DNA from: an uncultured Lachnospiraceae bacterium
GTDB lineage: Bacteria; Bacillota_A; Clostridia; Lachnospirales; Lachnospiraceae
Assembly (NCBI GenBank): GCA_947302185.1
Contig: CAMYVI010000182.1
Location: 1 to 5,451 of the forward strand
Length of the DNA stretch: 5,451 nucleotides
Direction: 5' to 3'
Shown: positions 1-4,823 of the stretch, in pieces
Numbering within the stretch: the stretch's first letter is position 1
How the letters are laid out: every line of letters begins with the position of its first letter
The notes under the pieces: generated by a model
Databases searched by the model: none
Told to the model about the DNA's origin: nothing
What the model saw: only the letters and a program-made list of their open reading frames with translations
Made by a program: the position numbers and the translations under genes

Positions 1-1
1 A

Positions 2-862
2 TCTCCCGTTGTCGATATGGAACTACTGATTCGCGGCATGATGGAACGAGCCGATGTAACGGATGAACAACTGAAAGCGGAGGGCGTGATCGTAACTGCC
101 TTCGGCGAAAATCTGTCGTGGGACTATTTGTGTTATGTACGGAAGCATCCTGTGAAATGGAATGTCCCCACGGAAATTCTTTACGGCAGCAGAGACGATC
201 TGATATCATATGAGAGCATTCTGACATTTGCAAAGGAACACAATGCAAAAATCACTGTGATGGAAAACGGAGAGCATTGGTTCCACACGGATGAGCAGAT
301 GCGGTTTGCGGATCGGTGGATATTCGGTACTATGGAGGCACTGCCGGTTAACGGAGCGCCATTCCGGCTTCTCCGTCTGATAGGCAAAGGTAAGGGCGGA
401 TATTCGTATCTTGCGGAAAGAGACGGGCAGCATGTTGTTATCAAGCAGATTCATCACGAGCCGTGCGATTATTACAGCTTCGGAAACAAAATCGAAGCTG
501 AATTGCGGGACTATAAGCGATTGCGGCAAGCCGGTATCCGTATCCCCCGGATGTATACTGCAGACATAGAAACCGAGCGCATCGTCAAAGACTATATCGA
601 GGGACCTACCGTGATGGAATTGGTACAGGCAGGAGTGTCGGTCGATCCTTATCTTCCACAGGTGAGGAAGATGGCGGCAGACGCTATGGCGGCGGGATTG
701 AACATTGATTATTATCCCGCTAATTTTATCGTTCATGACGGACTGCTTTGGTATGTGGATTATGAATGCAATGACTACAGCGAACAGTGGGACTTCGAAC
801 ACTGGGGAATTCAGTATTGGCTCCCGGTGAAGAAGCATAATGGAGGATTTAATAATGAATGA
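2..862 (+). CDS. Alpha/beta hydrolase C-terminal half fused to a small Ser/Thr kinase-like domain (5' partial)
   Basis: The frame is open to the left edge and reads S-P-V-V-D before the Met at 17. That Met has no ribosome binding site and lies inside a hydrolase motif, so the true start is upstream of the window. Counting from the Met at 17, residues 1-105 match the C-terminal part of an alpha/beta hydrolase: 'ILYGSRDD' carries the triad acid (about D60/D61) and 'GEHWFH' the catalytic His (H87). The nucleophile must lie outside the window. Residues 116-270 are a compact Bud32/RIO-like kinase domain: Gly-rich loop GKGKGGYSYL (123-132), ATP-binding Lys K143, helix-C Glu about E160/E162, catalytic D231 and N236 in 'NIDYYPANF', and metal-binding D248 in 'YVDYECN'. 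All key kinase residues are present. Such kinase domains are known to me as stand-alone proteins in Clostridia; the in-frame fusion is the odd part. The substrate is unknown. The stop overlaps the next gene by 8 bases, suggesting translational coupling. Confidence 0.85.
   Translation, partial: SPVVDMELLIRGMMERADVTDEQLKAEGVIVTAFGENLSWDYLCYVRKHPVKWNVPTEILYGSRDDLISYESILTFAKEHNAKITVMENGEHWFHTDEQMRFADRWIFGTMEALPVNGAPFRLLRLIGKGKGGYSYLAERDGQHVVIKQIHHEPCDYYSFGNKIEAELRDYKRLRQAGIRIPRMYTADIETERIVKDYIEGPTVMELVQAGVSVDPYLPQVRKMAADAMAAGLNIDYYPANFIVHDGLLWYVDYECNDYSEQWDFEHWGIQYWLPVKKHNGGFNNE
842..846 (+). promoter_or_regulatory. Ribosome binding site fixing the LUD gene start
   Basis: GGAGG lies 8 bases before the ATG at 855, inside the last codons of the hydrolase-kinase gene. 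It selects ATG 855 rather than the in-frame ATG at 840, which overlaps this site and has none of its own. Confidence 0.8.
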
Positions 863-1484
863 GAATATCACAAAGCGTAACGCTCTTCTGGCTGAAAAAG
901 TAATTAAAGGTCTGGAATCCAGAAACATGAAGGGATATTACGCGGCAACAAAAGAAGAGGCAAGGAAAATAGCCCTGCAGCTGATTCCGGAGGGGAGCAG
1001 CGTCACGATGGGCGGCGCTATGAGCGTACACGAAATCGGGCTTGTAAAGACTCTTGAGGAAGGGCAATATAATTTCATTGACCGCGATCAGTATGAGGAT
1101 AAGCGGGCTGCCATGCTGATGGCTTATGACGCAGACATTTTTTTGTCCGGTGTCAATGCAATGACGGAAGACGGCGTGCTTGTGAACATCGACGGAAACG
1201 CGAACCGCGTATCCGCAATAGCACAAGGTCCCCGAAAAGTAGTTTTCATTGTCGGTATGAATAAGGTATGTGATGATATAGACGGCGCCATGAAGCGTGC
1301 AAGAAATGTAGCCGCACCTACGAATGCCCAGCGTTTCGGTCTCTCCACGCCTTGTGCGAAGACCGGATCCTGCATGAACTGCAAGTCGCCGGATACGATT
1401 TGCTGTCAGTTCCTGATCACACGCTTTTCCAGACATGCCGGGAGGATCCACGTCATTCTCGTCAACGACACTCTGGGATTCTGA
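855..1484 (+). CDS. LUD-domain protein (LutC/YkgG-like, lactate-utilization family)
   Basis: The protein has 209 residues and is full length for the short Clostridia form of the LUD family (formerly DUF162). Visible family features are the 'MGGAMS' loop (about 52-57), the Asp-rich 'YDADIFLSGVNAMTEDG' stretch (91-107), 'NIDGNANRV' (111-119), and 'APTNAQRFG' leading into a C-terminal cysteine cluster (C167, C173, C176, C183, C184), ending 'GRIHVILVNDTLGF'. The Cys spacing could hold a metal or Fe-S cluster, but that is inference. LUD proteins of the LutABC type help oxidise L-lactate. No LutA- or LutB-like gene is present here and many stand-alone Clostridia copies are annotated as lactate utilization only by homology, so the substrate should be left open. 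It is likely cytoplasmic, with no signal peptide or membrane segment. The gene overlaps the upstream hydrolase-kinase gene by 8 bases and is followed by a stem-loop terminator. Confidence 0.9.
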   Translation: MNENITKRNALLAEKVIKGLESRNMKGYYAATKEEARKIALQLIPEGSSVTMGGAMSVHEIGLVKTLEEGQYNFIDRDQYEDKRAAMLMAYDADIFLSGVNAMTEDGVLVNIDGNANRVSAIAQGPRKVVFIVGMNKVCDDIDGAMKRARNVAAPTNAQRFGLSTPCAKTGSCMNCKSPDTICCQFLITRFSRHAGRIHVILVNDTLGF

Positions 1485-1507
1485 TTCAAGAACGATTCGT
1501 ATTATAG

Positions 1508-1538
1508 GGAAGGCTGCGCTATGGCGGCTTTCCTTTTT
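1508..1538 (+). terminator. Rho-independent terminator (or leader attenuator) after the LUD gene
   Basis: GGAAGGCTGC (1508-1517) pairs with GCGGCTTTCC (1524-1533) to give a 10-bp stem with two G-U pairs and a 6-base loop (1518-1523). It is followed directly by TTTTT (1534-1538). It lies 23 bases past the LUD stop, as a terminator should. It also sits only 10 bases before the ribosome binding site of the oxidoreductase gene, leaving no room for a promoter between them. The downstream gene must be reached by read-through or from a promoter upstream of the stem-loop. Confidence 0.75.
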
Positions 1539-1547
1539 ACCGCGTTT

Positions 1548-1553
1548 GGGAGG
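1548..1553 (+). promoter_or_regulatory. Ribosome binding site fixing the oxidoreductase start
   Basis: GGGAGG ends 9 bases before the ATG at 1563. The earlier in-frame ATG at 1521 falls in the terminator loop, has no such site, and would add 14 residues ahead of the Rossmann beta-strand, so 1563 is preferred. Confidence 0.8.
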
Positions 1554-1562
1554 ATTCGAAAT

Positions 1563-2579
1563 ATGAGAGATACTATTCGAGTTTGTCTGATCGGATGCGG
1601 CCGAGCGGGTCTGATTCACGCGAAAAGCTATGCGGGATCAGTGAACGGTGCGCAGCTGATCGCGGTCTGTGATGCAGATGAAAAAAACGTCGAAGCCGCA
1701 CAGAAGATCATAAATACCCGGTATGCCTACACCGATTACAGGGAAGCCCTGAAAAATGACGAAGTCGACGCGGTCGTCGTTGCTACTCCGACCCGGTTCC
1801 ACAGAGATATCGTATGCGCTGCTGCAAATGCAGGCAAACACATTTTCTGCGAAAAGCCTATGGCGTCTGCACCGGATGAGTGTGATGAGATGATCGAAGC
1901 CTGCAGAAGGAATGGCGTAAAACTGCAGATCGGTTTCATGAGAAGATACGACAAAAACTTCAGACGCGGCAGGGAAATCATCGATACCGGCACAATCGGT
2001 CCCGTTGCCATGATAAAATCCAACACTTACGGACCGAGTGAGCCGAAGGAGTGGATGTATGATATTCGAAATAATCAGGGACCGATAGGCGAGGTGAACA
2101 GTCATGATCTTGACGTCTGCCGCTGGTACGCGGGCAGTGAGCCGAGGAGGATTTATGCTGTGGGAAGCAATTTCAGAAGTCCTGAGAAAGCAGCGGAGTA
2201 TCCGGATTATTATGACAGCTGCTCAGTGACGATTGAATTTGCAAACGGCGTCATCGGCGTAGTGACCGGCGCCCAGTATGTGCAGTACGGCTATGACGCC
2301 CGGACCGAGATTCTCGGAACGAAGGGAATCGTGAAGGTCGGGACCCAGAGGGCAGACAGCGTTGAGACAGTCACCCGGGACATGACTATTATTTCCGATT
2401 CCGTGGACTCCTGGAGGACACTTTTTCGGGAGGCGTATGTGGCGGAAGCGCAGGCATTTACAGATTCCGTCCGGAACGGCACCGAGCCGGAAGTAACAGG
2501 ATACGACGGAAAGATGGCGCTGATCATGGTAAATGCGGGAGTGAGATCATATCTGGAGAAGAGGCCTATTGATATCTGA
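1563..2579 (+). CDS. Gfo/Idh/MocA family NAD(P)-dependent oxidoreductase (inositol/sugar dehydrogenase-like)
   Basis: The 338-residue protein has the usual length for the family. The N-terminal Rossmann fold shows 'VCLIGCGRAG' (7-16) with the GxGxxG dinucleotide loop. The acid at the end of beta-2 is D37 ('VCDAD'), which usually favours NAD over NADP. 'EKP' (97-99) carries the catalytic Lys K98. The C-terminal alpha/beta domain begins near 'GFMRRYD' (124-130), followed by 'TGTIGPV' (142-148). The substrate motif reads 'GPIGEVNSHDLD' (173-184): the catalytic His of the family is present (H181), but the Asp four residues before it in IolG-type enzymes is Glu here (E177). 'YGYDARTEILGTKG' (242-255) is a normal family element. 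These enzymes oxidise or reduce a hydroxyl or carbonyl on a sugar or cyclitol; myo-inositol dehydrogenase-like activity is possible, but the exact substrate is not readable. No other inositol genes are visible. The protein is cytoplasmic and soluble. Confidence 0.92.
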   Translation: MRDTIRVCLIGCGRAGLIHAKSYAGSVNGAQLIAVCDADEKNVEAAQKIINTRYAYTDYREALKNDEVDAVVVATPTRFHRDIVCAAANAGKHIFCEKPMASAPDECDEMIEACRRNGVKLQIGFMRRYDKNFRRGREIIDTGTIGPVAMIKSNTYGPSEPKEWMYDIRNNQGPIGEVNSHDLDVCRWYAGSEPRRIYAVGSNFRSPEKAAEYPDYYDSCSVTIEFANGVIGVVTGAQYVQYGYDARTEILGTKGIVKVGTQRADSVETVTRDMTIISDSVDSWRTLFREAYVAEAQAFTDSVRNGTEPEVTGYDGKMALIMVNAGVRSYLEKRPIDI

Positions 2580-2847
2580 ACTGCTTAACGTCCAAATAGC
2601 CGTGTTTATATTGCTCATGGCAGTAACGCTCGTGAGTATATTTCAAATTCTAAGAAAGTGCTGCCTGAACTGCTCTTCTCTGAGGAATGATGCAATCCGG
2701 TGTATGTGCTTCCCGGTGAATCGCTTAACATGCGCAGCTGAAGGCGCTTTGACGCCGCTCTCGTTGCGTCAGGAACGCCGGGGCTTCCTGAATAGGATGA
2801 GTCCGGTCGATACTTTATGCGGAAAGTACAGGTTTCCGATAGGATGA
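2569..2847 (+). CDS. Doubtful short ORF, TTG start, one hydrophobic segment
   Basis: This 92-residue frame begins at a TTG that overlaps the oxidoreductase stop by 11 bases. Weak purine-rich sites lie before it (GGAG at 2555-2558 and GAGG at 2561-2564, the latter only 4 bases away). Residues 8-28 ('VQIAVFILLMAVTLV...') could form a membrane helix, followed by several Cys (31, 32, 35) and then a low-information tail with no recognisable domain. I do not recognise it. The tail coincides with strong stem-loops (2743-2838), which argues that part of the stretch works as RNA or is non-coding. It could be a real small membrane protein, a decayed gene end, or chance. Confidence 0.2.
   Translation: MISELLNVQIAVFILLMAVTLVSIFQILRKCCLNCSSLRNDAIRCMCFPVNRLTCAAEGALTPLSLRQERRGFLNRMSPVDTLCGKYRFPIG
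2743..2791 (+). other. Stem-loop pair with mutually exclusive pairing
   Basis: TGACGC (2750-2755) pairs with GCGTCA (2766-2771) around a 10-base loop. The stem extends by two G-U pairs and, past a small internal loop, by GGCG (2743-2746) with CGCC (2776-2779), giving a long hairpin at 2743-2779. The alternative hairpin TCAGGAA (2769-2775) with TTCCTGA (2785-2791) uses some of the same bases, so both cannot form fully at once. No T-run follows, so neither is a standard terminator. No known riboswitch class is recognised. Confidence 0.4.
2811..2838 (+). other. Second overlapping hairpin pair
   Basis: TACTTT (2811-2816) pairs with AAAGTA (2823-2828) around a 6-base loop. CGGAAA (2820-2825) pairs with TTTCCG (2833-2838) around a 7-base loop. 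The shared AAA at 2823-2825 makes the two hairpins mutually exclusive. They lie 35 bases upstream of the -35 box of the next promoter and are not followed by a T-run. Each is a 6-bp stem, so chance is a real possibility. Confidence 0.3.
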
Positions 2848-2872
2848 AGACCAGGCAGAAGAAGCATGGTGG

Positions 2873-2898
2873 TTGACAATTATTGTTTGTGTTATAAT
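2873..2898 (+). promoter_or_regulatory. Promoter with extended -10 upstream of the membrane protein gene
   Basis: A perfect TATAAT (2893-2898) is preceded by TG at 2890-2891, giving an extended -10 (TGTTATAAT). A perfect TTGACA sits at 2873-2878, but the spacer is only 14 bases instead of the usual 16-18. The extended -10 probably carries the activity with or without the -35 match. Transcription would start near 2905, leaving a leader of about 80 bases. A weaker pair, TTGATT (2925-2930) and TACAAT (2945-2950), again with a 14-base gap, lies in that leader and may be chance. Confidence 0.7.
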
Positions 2899-2985
2899 TA
2901 ATCTGAAAACAGTATGCAAACGACTTGATTTCTCACAAAAACATTACAATGAACGACAGCCGGAAGGTCATACTTGAGGTGATAT

Positions 2986-3783
2986 ATGGGTCAAACATAT
3001 AAAAAGAGAGATGTACAAAAAAAGCGTAAGCTGAGCGCCATCAGCACGCTTCACTATATCAGGCTCGTTTACCGTTCGATTTTATTCTTGCTTCTTCTGG
3101 TAAGCTATATTTCCTTCAGGCTGGACAGAAATGAAGCTGTCACATCTCAATTAGAGAAAAGGCCTGTCATCATCGTCGTTACCTGGTCTGTGTTCGTAAT
3201 AGAAATGATCCTGCGCTTTTTTCCGTCGAAGTATGAGAGCCCCGGGTGTCAGAAACAGTTCAGCAGAAATTATATTAAATCCGGAGCAACCGATATTGTC
3301 ATACCTGACAACAACGCTACTTTTTTGGTCGCATTGATATGGATCGTTCTGAATGGCTTCTTCGGTGCTCTCAGGATGAAAAATATCCTTGATGACGGAA
3401 TTCTCATTCTTCTGTGCAGTTTTTATTCTGTCTGTGATATGATATGTATTCTGTTCTTCTGTCCGTTCCAGACCTGGTTCATGAAGAATAAATGCTGCGG
3501 TACCTGCCGTATTTATAACTGGGATTATGCCATGATGTTCACCCCTCTCTTTTTTGTGGAGGAGGGTTATACCTGGAGCTTACTGGTGCTATCCGTTGCT
3601 CTGCTCATCCGTTGGGAGCTGACATTTTATCTCCATCCCGAGCGGTTATCAGAGAACACTAACGAGTATCTGAGGTGCGCAAACTGCAGGGAAAAACTGT
3701 GCGCACATAAGACACAGCTGAAAACACTGTGGAAAGAAGCGGAGGCTTACACCGAACAGAGAATAAAAAGACTGAGAAAGTAA
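2986..3783 (+). CDS. Multi-pass membrane protein of unknown function with two cysteine clusters
   Basis: The start is ATG 2986, preceded by GAGGTGAT (2976-2983), an almost exact match to the 16S rRNA anti-Shine-Dalgarno sequence. The 265-residue protein opens with a very basic tail ('KKRDVQKKRK', 6-15). It has about five to six hydrophobic segments: roughly 29-44, 60-78, 111-129, 137-160, 182-192 and 197-215. A Cys group at C170, C171 and C174 lies between segments. After the last segment comes 'CANCREKLCAHK' (231-242), whose C231-x2-C234-x4-C239-x-H241 spacing resembles a zinc knuckle, followed by a charged, probably helical tail. I do not recognise a named family. The gene has its own upstream promoter and appears to be transcribed alone; a second promoter follows it. 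Zinc binding and an association with some envelope complex are inference only. The CDS itself is secure from its length, ribosome binding site and composition. Confidence 0.88.
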   Translation: MGQTYKKRDVQKKRKLSAISTLHYIRLVYRSILFLLLLVSYISFRLDRNEAVTSQLEKRPVIIVVTWSVFVIEMILRFFPSKYESPGCQKQFSRNYIKSGATDIVIPDNNATFLVALIWIVLNGFFGALRMKNILDDGILILLCSFYSVCDMICILFFCPFQTWFMKNKCCGTCRIYNWDYAMMFTPLFFVEEGYTWSLLVLSVALLIRWELTFYLHPERLSENTNEYLRCANCREKLCAHKTQLKTLWKEAEAYTEQRIKRLRK

Positions 3784-3809
3784 AGAGTTATAATCAGGAA
3801 ATGCGGCGG

Positions 3810-3830
3810 CCGCTTGGGCGGGATGTTTTT
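3810..3830 (+). terminator. Weak terminator candidate after the membrane protein gene
   Basis: CCGC (3810-3813) pairs with GCGG (3818-3821) around a 4-base loop, and TTTTT follows at 3826-3830 after a 4-base gap. Position is right (26 bases past the stop and just before the next promoter), but the stem is short, so the call is tentative. Confidence 0.3.
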
Positions 3831-3842
3831 GGAACAAAGCAC

Positions 3843-3870
3843 TTGATTGTAGTCAGACGTGTGTTATCAT
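3843..3870 (+). promoter_or_regulatory. Promoter with extended -10 for the lipoprotein-MBOAT operon
   Basis: TTGATT (3843-3848) and TATCAT (3865-3870) are separated by 16 bases, and TG at 3862-3863 makes an extended -10 (TGTTATCAT). The core GTGTTAT is shared with the promoter at 2893. Transcription would start near 3877, giving a leader of about 100 bases before the lipoprotein start. Confidence 0.6.
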
Positions 3871-3895
3871 AGACAGGATGATTTTCATAATACTG

Positions 3896-3936
3896 AGTTC
3901 GTTCAGAACAGAGAATTCTCTCTGTAATATAGAACT
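3896..3936 (+). other. Foldable 5' leader of the lipoprotein gene
   Basis: ACAGAGA (3908-3914) pairs with TCTCTGT (3919-3925) around a 4-base loop. AGTTC (3896-3900) can close over it with GAACT (3932-3936). A competing small hairpin, GTTC (3897-3900) with GAAC (3906-3909), also exists. There is no T-run, so it is not a terminator. It may stabilise or regulate the transcript. No known leader class is recognised. Confidence 0.35.
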
Positions 3937-3963
3937 GATCTCTTGACCGGCAAGATTATTGAC

Positions 3964-3971
3964 AAAGGAGG
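3964..3971 (+). promoter_or_regulatory. Ribosome binding site fixing the lipoprotein start
   Basis: AAAGGAGG ends 5 bases before ATG 3977. The in-frame TTG at 3959 would place this site inside the coding sequence and is rejected. Confidence 0.85.
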
Positions 3972-3976
3972 AAGTC

Positions 3977-4807
3977 ATGCTTAAGAAAAATAAAGCTTCG
4001 GAGAGAAAACGAATATCGGCGGCAGCCATTTTTATGTCAGCTGTCATTGTTTTCGCGGGTTGTACCCCGTCCGGGAATCTGGCGTCCGAGGAAAAGGTGA
4101 AGGTATCACCCACGGAGGCACCTACATCTACGCCTACACCGATTCCTACATTTACGCCCACACCGATTCCGTCTTTCACGCCTACGCCTACGCCGTCCGG
4201 TGCGACAACGCCGATTCCTGCTGATTCAATAATTTCCACCAAGCAGCAGGATACGAATTATTTTTATTCGACTGCGAATGTTAATGTTCGTTCCGAAGCG
4301 TCATCCGACGGAAAAATCCTGGGTACACTTGAAGCCAAAACCAAGGTCGATGTGCTGGAAATCGTGAACGACAACTGGGCGAAAATAGAGTATAAAGAGC
4401 AGACCGGCTTTGTAAATAAGAAATATCTTGTCGCAGAAGCTGAGTATGATCCGAACAATTATAGCGACAAGAGTAACGATAATAAAGACAAGAATAATAC
4501 GAATTACGATGAAGAATACGACGATTATGATAATGGCGATGACACATATCATGAGATGACGGAAGAAGAGTATGAAGCCCTGAACAATGCACGTGCGGCA
4601 GCGATGATGGAAACCCCGGAGAATACAGGCGGCGGTGAAGCTTCGGGAGAAGGAACATCGGATACAGACGCAGATGCTGCCGGCGACGGAGGTTCCGGAG
4701 ATGAAGGTTCAGGAGACGGAGGTTCAGGGGACGGAGGTTCCGATGAAGTCGGTTCCGATACTGCTGCGGATACCGGAGAAGAGTTTGATGAACAAGCATC
4801 AGATTAA
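3977..4807 (+). CDS. Secreted lipoprotein with Thr-Pro linker, SH3b domain and Gly/Ser/Asp repeat tail
   Basis: The 276-residue protein starts with a basic n-region ('KKNKASERKR') and a hydrophobic core (13-27) ending in 'VFAGC'. C29 is the likely lipidated Cys; Phe at -3 is less usual than Leu. Residues 44-79 are a Thr/Pro-rich linker containing 'TPTPIP' repeats, typical of a spacer crossing the cell wall. Residues about 98-153 are a bacterial SH3 domain: 'ANVNVRSEASSDGKILGTL', 'VDVLEIVNDNWAKIEY' and 'TGFVNKKYL' are its hallmarks. This fold often binds peptidoglycan or peptides. Residues 157-200 are Asp/Asn/Glu/Tyr-rich, and 236-260 are five GDGGS-like repeats, after which the acidic tail ends at residue 276. 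No enzymatic domain is present. The MBOAT gene starts 16 bases after the stop, so the two probably share a transcript. The protein may be a wall-anchored accessory factor of that acyltransferase system, but this is inference. Confidence 0.9.
   Translation: MLKKNKASERKRISAAAIFMSAVIVFAGCTPSGNLASEEKVKVSPTEAPTSTPTPIPTFTPTPIPSFTPTPTPSGATTPIPADSIISTKQQDTNYFYSTANVNVRSEASSDGKILGTLEAKTKVDVLEIVNDNWAKIEYKEQTGFVNKKYLVAEAEYDPNNYSDKSNDNKDKNNTNYDEEYDDYDNGDDTYHEMTEEEYEALNNARAAAMMETPENTGGGEASGEGTSDTDADAAGDGGSGDEGSGDGGSGDGGSDEVGSDTAADTGEEFDEQASD
4130..4197 (+). repeat. Imperfect 24-bp tandem repeat coding the Thr-Pro linker
   Basis: Two 24-base units (4130-4153 and 4154-4177) encode TPTPIPTF and TPTPIPSF. A shortened third unit at 4178-4197 encodes TPTPTPS in part. 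Such repeats change length by slippage. An open frame on the other strand here (Gly-Val repeats) is only a shadow of the repeat. Confidence 0.75.
4682..4756 (+). repeat. 15-bp tandem repeat (five copies) coding GDGGS-like units
   Basis: Five in-frame 15-base units encode GDGGS, GDEGS, GDGGS, GDGGS and DEVGS. Units 3 and 4 are nearly identical in DNA (both contain GACGGAGGTTC), while 2 and 5 have diverged, suggesting recent duplication of the middle units. Copy number could vary between strains without a frameshift. Confidence 0.8.
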
Positions 4808-4823
4808 TACAGAGGATTGATAC

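Noticed and set aside
206..928. 240-residue open frame on the minus strand
   Set aside because: It lies opposite the hydrolase-kinase gene, which has clear domains. The minus-strand product shows no domain and no ribosome binding site was noted.
1521..1562. Earlier in-frame start for the oxidoreductase
   Set aside because: ATG 1521 lies in the terminator loop without a ribosome binding site, while ATG 1563 has GGGAGG at good spacing.
849..1619. 256-residue open frame on the minus strand
   Set aside because: It covers the LUD gene, the terminator and the oxidoreductase start in antisense; its product resembles no family.
2743..2791. Terminator for the oxidoreductase gene
   Set aside because: The stems are good but no T-run follows, and they lie over 160 bases past the stop.
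3853..4242. Minus-strand frame with Gly-Val repeats
   Set aside because: The repeats are the antisense of the Thr-Pro linker codons of the lipoprotein, and the frame crosses its promoter and leader.
4682..4756. CRISPR-like array
   Set aside because: The 15-base units are contiguous, in frame and code for GDGGS; there are no spacers.
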